Shown here one piece after another: positions 6,871 through 14,003 of a DNA stretch of 52,425 nt. The DNA lies in contig DASPQJ010000027.1 in NCBI GenBank assembly GCA_035625025.1, positions 1 through 52,425 of the forward strand, given 5' to 3'. The notes below the pieces were generated by a model. The model saw only the letters and a list, made by a program, of their open reading frames with translations. It did no database searches and had not been told where the DNA came from. The stretch is from Bog-793 sp035625025 (GTDB taxonomy: Bacteria; Actinomycetota; Acidimicrobiia; Acidimicrobiales; Bog-793). A program made the translations under genes and the position numbers. The first letter of the stretch is position 1; every line of letters begins with the position of its first letter.

Positions 6871-8562
6871 TCAGCTCTCGCCCGCATCACGCCTTCTCGC
6901 GTTCATCGCCGAGACGACAGCCTTGATGCCCGCGGTCGCGATGTTCTCGTCGAGGCCGACCCCCCAGCGCAGGATCCCCTTGTCGTCGGAGGTCTCCACG
7001 TAGGCCACCGCGTTGGCGTTCGCACCCGAAGTGATCGCGTCCTCGTGGTAGTCGAGGACGTCGATCTCGCATCCGGTTGCGTCGCACACCGCGGCGACGA
7101 ACGCCGAGATCGGGCCGTTGCCTTCGCCGGTCACGATGACGTGCTTTCCGTCGAGGATGAGGTCGGCTGTCACCTTGTCGCTGATGCCGCTCGTCGCCAT
7201 CTCAAGATTGGACAGCTCAACCGGCCCACCGGAGAGATACTCCGACGTGAACACCTCCCAAATCTTCTCGGAGGAGATCTCGGTCCCCGCGACTTCGGCC
7301 ACGCGCTGGACCGCCCGGGAGAACTCGATCTGGAGCCGGCGCGGCAGCACCATCTGATGCTCCGTCTCCATGATGTAGGCGACGCCCCCCTTGCCGGATT
7401 GGGAGTTCACCCGGATCACCGCTTCGTAGATCCGCCCGACATGGCGTGGGTCAACAGGCAGATACGGGACCTCCCAGACTTCGTAGTCGTCGGCGAGGGC
7501 GGCCATGCCCTTTCTGATGGCGTCCTGGTGCGATCCGGAGAACGCCGTGTAGACGAGATCCCCGGCGTAGGGATGACGCGGGTGCACGGGCAGGCGGTTG
7601 CAGCGCTCCGCGACGCGCCGAAGCTCGTCGATGTCGGTGATGTCGAGACGTGGGTCGATACCCTGCACGAACAGGTTCATCGCCAGCGTGATCAGGTCGA
7701 CGTTGCCCGTCCTCTCGCCGTTGCCGAACAGGCACCCTTCCACGCGTTCGGCTCCCGCCATGACGCCGAGCTCGGCCGCGGCGACTGCCGTGCCGCGATC
7801 GTTGTGAGGGTGGATGCTCAAGACGACCGCCTCGCGCCGCGGGATCTCCCGGCCGAAGTACTCGACGAGGTCCGCGTAGACGTTCGGCGTCGACATCTCG
7901 ACCGTCGCCGGCAGGTTGAGGATGATCGGCTCCTCGGGTGTCGGCTCGATCGCGTCCATGACCGCCGAGCAGATCTCGAGCGCGTAGTCGACCTCCGTCC
8001 CGGTGAACGACTCCGGCGTGTACTCGTAGCGAAAGCTGGTCCCCGGGAACGTCGGCTCCAGGCTGCGGCACAGCCGCGCCGCTTCGACCGCGATGGCGGT
8101 AATGCCGGGCTTGTCGAGGCCGAACACGACCCGGCGCTGCAGCACCGAGGTCGAGTTGTACAGGTGCACGATGGCACGGCGCGCCCCGCGCAGGCTTTCG
8201 AACGTGCGCTCGATGAGCGGCGCCCGGCACTGCGCGATGACCTGCATCGTCACATCGTCGGGCACGAGGTCCTCCTCGATGAGCTGGCGGATGAAGTCGA
8301 AATCCGGCTGCGACGCCGAGGGGAACCCGACTTCGATCTCCTTGAAGCCCATCGAGAAGAGCTTGTCGAACATCTCCCGCTTGCGGGATGGGCCCATCGG
8401 GTCGATCAGGGCCTGATTCCCGTCACGCAGATCCACCGAACACCACTGCGGCGCGCTCGTCACGATCTTGCTCGGCCAGGTCCGGTCGGGTAGGTCGAAG
8501 ACGGGATAGGGGCGGTACTTGTCGAACGCCATCTTTTTCGGGCTGGCTGGTGTCCGTGGCAT
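6871..8562 (-). CDS. leuA: 2-isopropylmalate synthase
   Basis: A 563-residue enzyme of the actinobacterial long LeuA type. It condenses acetyl-CoA with 2-ketoisovalerate, the committed step of leucine synthesis. The start MPRTPASPKKMAFDKYRPYP fits the family. WCSVDLRDGNQALIDP carries the catalytic and metal-binding Arg/Asp, and LSIHPHNDRGTAVAAAE the HxH metal ligands. The C-terminal 150 residues form the allosteric leucine-binding domain (DLILDGKHVIVTGEGNGPISAFV). The ATG at 8562 has GGA about 9 nt upstream. A longer in-frame start at 8706 was rejected because it would translate through an intrinsic terminator. The gene has its own promoter, leader ORF and attenuator (8603-8734), so it is probably controlled by leucine at both transcript and enzyme level. 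Confidence 0.97.
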   Translation of the reverse strand: MPRTPASPKKMAFDKYRPYPVFDLPDRTWPSKIVTSAPQWCSVDLRDGNQALIDPMGPSRKREMFDKLFSMGFKEIEVGFPSASQPDFDFIRQLIEEDLVPDDVTMQVIAQCRAPLIERTFESLRGARRAIVHLYNSTSVLQRRVVFGLDKPGITAIAVEAARLCRSLEPTFPGTSFRYEYTPESFTGTEVDYALEICSAVMDAIEPTPEEPIILNLPATVEMSTPNVYADLVEYFGREIPRREAVVLSIHPHNDRGTAVAAAELGVMAGAERVEGCLFGNGERTGNVDLITLAMNLFVQGIDPRLDITDIDELRRVAERCNRLPVHPRHPYAGDLVYTAFSGSHQDAIRKGMAALADDYEVWEVPYLPVDPRHVGRIYEAVIRVNSQSGKGGVAYIMETEHQMVLPRRLQIEFSRAVQRVAEVAGTEISSEKIWEVFTSEYLSGGPVELSNLEMATSGISDKVTADLILDGKHVIVTGEGNGPISAFVAAVCDATGCEIDVLDYHEDAITSGANANAVAYVETSDDKGILRWGVGLDENIATAGIKAVVSAMNARRRDAGES

Positions 8563-8602
8563 CAGTTGTCCTATCGGCTGTCGAGTTGTGGAACCCGGGT
8601 AC

Positions 8603-8633
8603 AAAAAACCTCCTGGCCAGCGGCACAGGAGGT
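8603..8633 (-). terminator. Intrinsic terminator in the leuA leader (attenuator)
   Basis: Read toward leuA: ACCTCCTG, a 10-nt loop, CAGGAGGT, then TTTTTT. The 8-bp stem is perfect and the T run (8603-8608) follows at once. It sits 41 nt before the leuA start and 28 nt after the stop of a BCAA-rich leader ORF, so it can only act on leuA itself. The leader codons contain the same CCTCCT as the left arm, so the two could compete for the right arm. Confidence 0.85.
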
Positions 8634-8635
8634 CG

Positions 8636-8659
8636 GACGAGCGCGGCTGTGCGCCCGTC
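8636..8659 (-). promoter_or_regulatory. Second leuA leader hairpin between leader ORF and terminator
   Basis: GACGGGCGC-ACAGCC-GCGCTCGTC forms a 9-bp stem (one G-T pair) with a 6-nt loop, starting right after the leader stop codon. Its loop holds CAGC, complementary to GCTG in the terminator loop, so a loop-loop contact is conceivable. It probably helps choose between read-through and termination; the exact alternative fold is inference. Confidence 0.6.
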
Positions 8660-8660
8660 G

Positions 8661-8696
8661 TCAGGTGATAAGGAGGACGTCCAGTGTCACTCGCAT
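8661..8696 (-). CDS. leuA leader peptide MRVTLDVLLIT
   Basis: An 11-codon ORF, ATG at 8696 and TGA at 8661, too short for usual gene calling. Six of eleven residues are branched-chain (Val, Leu, Val, Leu, Leu, Ile), with a Val-Leu-Leu-Ile run just before the stop. It is followed by a stable hairpin and then an intrinsic terminator ahead of leuA. That is the classic layout of ribosome-mediated attenuation: slow translation of Leu codons under leucine shortage would favour read-through. There is no Shine-Dalgarno site; the ATG lies 8 nt after the predicted -10 box, so the mRNA is probably leaderless. An in-frame GTG at 8717 would give an 18-residue version but lies upstream of the predicted transcript start. 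Leader-peptide control of leuA is known in other Actinobacteria. Confidence 0.75.
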   Translation of the reverse strand: MRVTLDVLLIT

Positions 8697-8704
8697 TGCG
8701 GACC

Positions 8705-8734
8705 AAGTTTCGTTCACGAGCCCCGACACGTCAA
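8705..8734 (-). promoter_or_regulatory. Predicted leuA promoter
   Basis: Minus-strand -35 TTGACG (8729-8734) and -10 AAACTT (8705-8710) are 18 nt apart. The -10 ends 8 nt before the leader ATG at 8696, placing the transcript start on the start codon. The -35 overlaps the stop codon of the upstream EAL gene. Confidence 0.55.
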
Positions 8735-11700
8735 GACGGCGAGCTCGTCGTCGCGGCGAACGTATCGATCACCCACTGTTGGAACTCCTCGGGGCTGAGC
8801 GGCCTCGACCAAAGGTAGCCCTGGCCATACTCGCACCCGAGCGCGTAGAGCGCGACACGCTGGTCCTGACTTTCGACACCTTCGGCGCACAACTCCAGAT
8901 TGAGGGTGCGGGCGAGGTTGATGATCGTCTCGACGATCGCGGCCGAGTCGGGCGACCCGATCGCATCGATGAACGAGTGGTCGACCTTCAACAACCCGAC
9001 AGGGAGTCGGCTGAGGTAGCTGAGCGACGACTGCCCGGTCCCGAAGTCGTCGATCGCGATCTTTATTCCGATGGCCCGCAAGTCCTCGAGCCGGCTGATC
9101 GACTTGTCGATCTCCTGCATCACCGCCGTCTCTGTGAGCTCGAGCAGGAGCGCGTCGGCTGGCGCACCAGTGGCGGCGAGCGCCCAGAGGCACATCGTGA
9201 CGGGATTCGTGATGAGCAGTTGCCGCGACGAGATGTTCACCGACACCCAGAGGTGCTCGCAGCCCGGGAGCTCCTTGCGCCAGCGGACGATCTGGTGCAA
9301 GGCCTTCTCGAGGACGTGCGACCCGATCGCCGAGATGAGGCCGCTCTGCTCGGCGACAGGGATGAACTCGTCCGGAGCCATGAGGCCCCGCGTCGGATGG
9401 TCCAGGCGCACGAGCGCTTCGACGCCGACGAGCTGGGCGCTGCCGACGGTGAGGATCGGCTGGTAAAGGACGCGCACCTCGTCTTGCTCCAGCGCGAGGC
9501 GGATCTCGCGTTCGAGGTCGAAGCGACGCGCGACCTCCTCGCGCATCTCGTCGTCAAAACGCTCGACGTGGTCCCGGCCCCTGTCTTTCGCTCGGTGCAG
9601 TGCCGCGTCCGCTGACCGCAGGGCGTCGTCGACGCTCTCCGAGCCATCGACGACGGCGACGCCGCAGGAGACGGTGAGGTACACCGGCTCCCCGTTGACG
9701 ACGAAGGGCTCGTCGAACAGTCGGATCGCGCGTTCGGCGACAGCGTCAGCCTCCGCCTCGTCGGCGATCCGGTCGCAGAGCACGACGAACTCGTTGCCAC
9801 CCATCCGGGCGACGAGATCCTGCGACCCGCTGCCGGCGACGAGCCGCTGGGCGACGTCGACGAGAAGGCGGTCACCGGCGACGTGTCCGAGCCCGTCGTT
9901 CACGACCTTGAAACGGTCGAGGTCGATCGCGAGCACGGCACTGAGGCTGCCGCTGTTCCCGTTGCGGGCAAGGACGCGGCCGAGCCGGGTCGAGAGCATC
10001 TCCCGGTTGGCGAGCCCCGTCAGCGGATCGTGCAGCGCCCGGTACCCGAGGTCTGCTTCGCTCTTCTTCCAGCTCGTGACGTCCTGGACCTGGCAGAAGT
10101 GGTACGTCGTGCCGTCGTCGCCCCGGATCGTCGACACTTCGACGAGCGCGGTGACGACCGTCCCGTCGGCGCGGACGAAATGCCGCTCGCCCGGGTAGCG
10201 GCCGACATCTGCGACCGACGCAGACGGGCCGCGGCGGGCTTCGAGGTCCCCGACGTGGAGGAATTCGGCCAGGGAGTGGCCGAGCAGTTCATCCTCGTCG
10301 CGCCCGAGCAACCGACTGAGCGCTGAGTTCACGAGCGTCAAGCGGTCGGAGTCGTCGATCATCGCCATCCCGACCGCGCCCTGTTCGAACCCGAGTCGGA
10401 ACCGGTCTTCGATCCCTCGCGGTTCGTCACCCCCCAGCCGTCGCGCCGACGGTGCTCGCGACGTCGTCGATGAGCCGATCAGATTGCCCGCCGAGTCGAC
10501 GAGCGGCGTGACCGTCAGCGCCACCTCCACGAGCGACCCGTCCTTGCGCCGTCGGACGGTTTCGGCGAGCTCGACCCGCTTGCGCTTGAGCACACGGGAG
10601 CGCATGTCGAGGACACCGTTCAACCGGTCGGCGGGCACGATGATGAGCGAGCTCCCGCCGACGGCCTCGGCCGCGGCGTAGCCGTAGAGCTTCTCGGCGG
10701 CCGGGTTCCAACTCGTGATCACCCCGTCGAGCGTCTCGGAGAAGATCGCGTCGTCTGTCGACTCGAGGATCGCCGACAGCCGCATCGCCGATTCCTCGGC
10801 GAGCTTGCGGTCGGTGATGTCTCGGAGATTGACGACGATCCCGATGAGCGTGGGCTCATCGAGCCGATTGGCGAACGTGAGCTCGGTCCAACGGATCTCC
10901 CCCCGCGCGTCGAGAACCCGTGCCTCGGTTCGCAAAGGTGAGATCCGGCGGGTGACGACGTCCTCGAAGAGCGCGGCGAGATCGGCCCGGTCGTCTTCCA
11001 CGACGAGTTCGCGCACGTCCCGCCCGACGACACTCTGTTGCGGCCAGAAGCGCCCGACGAGCTCGCTCGCCTCCGCGACGATGCCGTGCGCGTCGAGCAG
11101 GAGGTAGCCCTCGCCGGCGTGTTCGAGCAGCAACCGCTCCCGGCGCTCGGCGCTCACCATCGTCTCCTGCGCGGCCTGCGTCTCGGTCATGTCCCGGAAC
11201 GCGGTGACGACCGCGTACGGCTCGTCCTGGTCGGCGCGCGTCAACGGCGACGTCGTCGCCTCGAACCAGCGGAGCTCGCCGTCGCCACGCCGCACCTGCA
11301 AGAGCACGGGCGGCACCGGGCTGCGGGTCCGGCGCGCCACCGCGTCCGGAAGCTGGTCCCGATCGAGCAACCTCCCGGCGGCCGAGCGGATCTCGACACC
11401 GGCGGTGGTGAGATCGGAAGAGATGAGGACCTCGCGGGGGACCTGGAGCATCTCGAGCGCGCGATCGTTGGCGAGCACGACGCGGCCGGTCGCCGACTGC
11501 ACGATGATCCCCTCGGCGACCGCGGCGAGCAGCCCCTCGACGTGCGCGACGCGTCCCGTGATCTCGTCCCGGGGATTTGACGTCTCCACGAGGCGCGTCA
11601 CCGCCGAGGCGAATTCCGGCGAGGTGAGCCCACCTCGAGGGAGGGCTTCCTGGGCGCCCCGGCGACGGACCTCGTCGGCGAAGGACGGGTCCGGGTTGTC

Positions 11701-11967
11701 GACGAGCGCGAGGACGACGCTCGAGGGGAAGGCGACCGTGACGTCGTCGAGGACGGTAAGACCGTCCCCGTCACCCGTGGGCACACCGACGATGACGAGG
11801 TCGAACTCGCCCCGGTCGCCGACCCGTAGCGCGTCCGCGACCGAACTCGCCACGACCGTCTCGACCGCGAGCGGGAGCGCGGCGACAAGATCCGCGATCC
11901 CGATCGGGTCGTGGTCGACGATGAGGATCTGGATCTGGCGTTCGTCGGGTTGCTGAGATGCCGCGAT
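8731..11967 (-). CDS. Multi-PAS signalling protein: degenerate receiver, PAS domains, GGNEF and EAL domain, ATC start
   Basis: About 1078 residues. Order: receiver-like domain (QIQILIVDHDP... to about 125), several PAS domains (for example GIIVQSATGRVVLANDRALEML, DAIFSETLDGVITSWNPAAEKLYGY and MAMIDDSDRLTLVNSALSRLLGR), a GGDEF domain with GGNEF in place of GGDEF (Asn near residue 725), and an EAL domain with VEALVRLDHP, VNISSRQL, LLELTETAVM, DDFGTG, LKVDHSFI and AEGVES all intact. It should therefore hydrolyse cyclic di-GMP rather than make it. The receiver lacks the usual phosphoacceptor Asp (IVGVP where LLDxxxP is usual). The receiver fold begins at residue 1 only if translation starts at an ATC (11965-11967), 6 nt after a perfect AAGGAGG; no ATG, GTG or TTG lies between the in-frame TAG upstream and the GTG at 11853, which would remove half the receiver. 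Confidence 0.85.
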   Translation of the reverse strand: MAASQQPDERQIQILIVDHDPIGIADLVAALPLAVETVVASSVADALRVGDRGEFDLVIVGVPTGDGDGLTVLDDVTVAFPSSVVLALVDNPDPSFADEVRRRGAQEALPRGGLTSPEFASAVTRLVETSNPRDEITGRVAHVEGLLAAVAEGIIVQSATGRVVLANDRALEMLQVPREVLISSDLTTAGVEIRSAAGRLLDRDQLPDAVARRTRSPVPPVLLQVRRGDGELRWFEATTSPLTRADQDEPYAVVTAFRDMTETQAAQETMVSAERRERLLLEHAGEGYLLLDAHGIVAEASELVGRFWPQQSVVGRDVRELVVEDDRADLAALFEDVVTRRISPLRTEARVLDARGEIRWTELTFANRLDEPTLIGIVVNLRDITDRKLAEESAMRLSAILESTDDAIFSETLDGVITSWNPAAEKLYGYAAAEAVGGSSLIIVPADRLNGVLDMRSRVLKRKRVELAETVRRRKDGSLVEVALTVTPLVDSAGNLIGSSTTSRAPSARRLGGDEPRGIEDRFRLGFEQGAVGMAMIDDSDRLTLVNSALSRLLGRDEDELLGHSLAEFLHVGDLEARRGPSASVADVGRYPGERHFVRADGTVVTALVEVSTIRGDDGTTYHFCQVQDVTSWKKSEADLGYRALHDPLTGLANREMLSTRLGRVLARNGNSGSLSAVLAIDLDRFKVVNDGLGHVAGDRLLVDVAQRLVAGSGSQDLVARMGGNEFVVLCDRIADEAEADAVAERAIRLFDEPFVVNGEPVYLTVSCGVAVVDGSESVDDALRSADAALHRAKDRGRDHVERFDDEMREEVARRFDLEREIRLALEQDEVRVLYQPILTVGSAQLVGVEALVRLDHPTRGLMAPDEFIPVAEQSGLISAIGSHVLEKALHQIVRWRKELPGCEHLWVSVNISSRQLLITNPVTMCLWALAATGAPADALLLELTETAVMQEIDKSISRLEDLRAIGIKIAIDDFGTGQSSLSYLSRLPVGLLKVDHSFIDAIGSPDSAAIVETIINLARTLNLELCAEGVESQDQRVALYALGCEYGQGYLWSRPLSPEEFQQWVIDTFAATTSSPS

Positions 11968-11988
11968 GGCGATCCTCCTTCCTTCTAT

Positions 11989-12018
11989 ATTCTACGACCT
12001 GCATCTAGGTCGCATGAA
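11989..12018 (-). promoter_or_regulatory. Promoter of the EAL gene with inverted repeat in its spacer
   Basis: Minus-strand -10 TAGAAT (11989-11994), with a weak -35 TTCATG (12013-12018) 18 nt away. The spacer is filled by the inverted repeat CGACCT-N6-AGGTCG (11995-12012), which looks like an operator that would block polymerase. A strong AAGGAGG ribosome site follows at 11974-11980. Confidence 0.5.
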
Positions 12019-12141
12019 ACAACACAATGGGCGCGGGGCTGATCACGCTGCGTGCCGACCCCGCTAACCTGCGGCGAGCGGCGGATCGGAAGGTCGCGTC
12101 GTTCCCCGGGCGGAGCGGGAAGGGACGAGAAAGAGCGGGCG

Positions 12142-12390
12142 ATGAAGGCGCGACGCGGCTGGCGGGTGCTGCGCATCGGGGTCGTGACCGGCCTCGCCAG
12201 CGCTGCCGTCCTCGCCGCGGCGCGCATCGTCCCGAGGTTCGTCGCCCACCGCTCCTACCGCCGGTTGGCGGCCGCCAAGGCAACCGAGGATCTCTGGCCG
12301 CCCGTGCCGAGCCGCCCCGCCGAGCCGGTCCGGGTGTCGGCGCCCTTGGCGCAGACGGGGAACGACGGCGAAGGGTCCGGCGGCGACTGA
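12142..12390 (+). CDS. Small single-pass membrane protein
   Basis: An 82-residue protein: a short basic N-terminus (MKARRGWRVLR), one hydrophobic helix (IGVVTGLASAAVLAAARIV), a basic stretch (RFVAHRSYRRLAAAK) and a Pro- and Gly-rich acidic tail. The positive-inside pattern suggests a short cytoplasmic N-terminus, or an uncleaved signal anchor. The ATG at 12142 is preceded by purine-rich AAAGAGCGGG. It ends 3 nt from the convergent serA stop and starts divergently from the EAL gene. A TAACCT about 75 nt upstream could be a -10 box. No family recognised; the gene is short, so existence is moderately sure. Confidence 0.5.
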   Translation: MKARRGWRVLRIGVVTGLASAAVLAAARIVPRFVAHRSYRRLAAAKATEDLWPPVPSRPAEPVRVSAPLAQTGNDGEGSGGD

Positions 12391-12393
12391 GCG

Positions 12394-13956
12394 CTAGACC
12401 GTCGTGACCTCGCAAACGTCGAGGATCCCCGAGGCGCGCCGGAGCTTGGCGAGAACCTCCTCGGGCACGGATCGGTCCGTCGCCAGCACCATGAGGGCGG
12501 TCTTGCCGCCGGCGGTCTGCCCGACCGCCATGTTCACGATGCTGATCCCCGCGTCGCCGAGCGCCGTCCCGACGATGCCGATCATCCCGGGGCGGTCGTC
12601 GTTGTGCACGACGACCATGACGTCCGCCGGGGGGATCTCGACGGAGTGAGCGTCGACCTCGACAAGGCGCGGGGCCCCGCCGACGAGCGTCGCCGAGATC
12701 GAGTGCCGCGACGAGCGGACGGTGATCACGCTGACGAGGTAAGGCGAGCTCGTCGTCTGGGTGTCGTGCACGACGAGCCCCCGCTCCTCGGCGATCTGGC
12801 GGGCGTTCACGTAGGAGACGGGCTCGTCCGTCACCGTCGCGAACAGTCCCTTCAGAACCGCGAGCGTCAGGATGCTGACGTCCTCGCTGGCGAGCGCGCC
12901 CTGGCACTCCACCGTGAGCTCATCAGGCAGCCCCCCGGACAGCGCCGCCATGAAGCGGCCGAGGATCTCCGAGATCCCGAGGAAAGGTCGCACCGTCTCG
13001 GAGACCACGCCGGCGTCGACGTTCACCGCGTACGGCACGAAATCGCCCGCCAGAGCCAGCACGACCTGCTCCGCGACCTGCTCTCCCGCCTTGTCCTGCG
13101 CCTCGTTCGTGCTCGCGCCGAGATGGGGGGTGACGACGACCGACGGCAGGTCGAAAAGCGGCGAGACCGTCGTCGGTTCGGTCGCGAAGACATCGATCGC
13201 CGCGCCCCCGACCCGGCCGTCCCGGATCGCCTGGGCGAGGGCGTCCTCGTCGATGATTCCCCCGCGGGCGGCGTTCACGATGCGCACCCCGATCTTCACC
13301 CGGGCGAGCAGTTCCTTGCCGAAAAGCCCGACGGTGTCGGGGGTCTTCGGCAGGTGGATCGTGATGAAGTCGCACCGCGCGACGAGATCCTCGAGGCTCG
13401 TGAGTTCGATTCCCATCTTCTTCGCCCGCTCTGCGGCCACGTAGGGGTCATGGGCGACGAGGTGCATCCCCAAAGCGAGCGCCCGTTGCGCGACGAGCGC
13501 GCCGATCCGCCCGAGGCCAACGACGCCGAGCGTTTTGCCGTACAGTTCCGTGCCCTCCCATCGCGAGCGTTCCCACCGCCCGGCGACGAGCGCGGCGTGG
13601 GCCTGGGGAATGTTGCGCGCCTGCGCGAGCAAGAGGGCGATCGTCAGCTCCGCCGCCGACAGGATGTTCGACTCCGGGGCGTTCACGACCATCACCCCGC
13701 GCCGAGTCGCCTCGGCGACGTCGACGTTGTCGACCCCGACGCCCGCCCGGCCAACGACGACGAGGTCACGCCCCGCGGCGAGCACGGCGGCGTCGACGGT
13801 CGTCGCCGAGCGGATGACGAGGGCGCGGGCCCCGACGACCTGCTTGACGAGCGCTTCGTGGGAAAGCCCGAGACGGACGTCCACCTCGTGTCCGGCCGCG
13901 GCCAGCACGTCGAGCCCCCGGGGGGCAAGCTCTTCGGTAACGAGGATCCGCGTCAT
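12394..13956 (-). CDS. serA: D-3-phosphoglycerate dehydrogenase
   Basis: A 520-residue type I SerA that oxidises 3-phosphoglycerate to 3-phosphohydroxypyruvate with NAD+, the first step of serine synthesis. The N-terminal substrate part (MTRILVTEELAPRGLDVL) is followed by VVVGRAGVGVDNVDV, the NAD-binding fold KTLGVVGLGRIGALVA, IVNAARGGIIDEDAL and TPHLGASTNEAQ with the catalytic His. Then come the intervening (ASB) domain of actinobacterial SerA and a C-terminal ACT domain (VVVHNDDRPGMIGIVGTALG), which normally binds serine for feedback control. The ATG at 13956 has a strong GGAGGAAAG site. It lies 47 nt after an aminotransferase gene on the same strand, and serC lies divergently beyond that: a small serine cluster. 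Confidence 0.96.
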   Translation of the reverse strand: MTRILVTEELAPRGLDVLAAAGHEVDVRLGLSHEALVKQVVGARALVIRSATTVDAAVLAAGRDLVVVGRAGVGVDNVDVAEATRRGVMVVNAPESNILSAAELTIALLLAQARNIPQAHAALVAGRWERSRWEGTELYGKTLGVVGLGRIGALVAQRALALGMHLVAHDPYVAAERAKKMGIELTSLEDLVARCDFITIHLPKTPDTVGLFGKELLARVKIGVRIVNAARGGIIDEDALAQAIRDGRVGGAAIDVFATEPTTVSPLFDLPSVVVTPHLGASTNEAQDKAGEQVAEQVVLALAGDFVPYAVNVDAGVVSETVRPFLGISEILGRFMAALSGGLPDELTVECQGALASEDVSILTLAVLKGLFATVTDEPVSYVNARQIAEERGLVVHDTQTTSSPYLVSVITVRSSRHSISATLVGGAPRLVEVDAHSVEIPPADVMVVVHNDDRPGMIGIVGTALGDAGISIVNMAVGQTAGGKTALMVLATDRSVPEEVLAKLRRASGILDVCEVTTV

Positions 13957-14003
13957 GGTCGTCTTTCCTCCGCAGCCAGCTGTCGTCCCGGCTCGACTCG
14001 CCC

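Noticed and set aside
8563..8706. In-frame 48-residue N-terminal extension of LeuA
   Set aside because: It would be translated through the leader hairpin and the intrinsic terminator, and has no family similarity; the BCAA leader ORF in another frame explains the region better.
12005..12907. 300-residue minus-strand frame over the serA 3' end
   Set aside because: Almost only Arg, Ala, Gly and Pro, a typical GC-rich shadow of serA.
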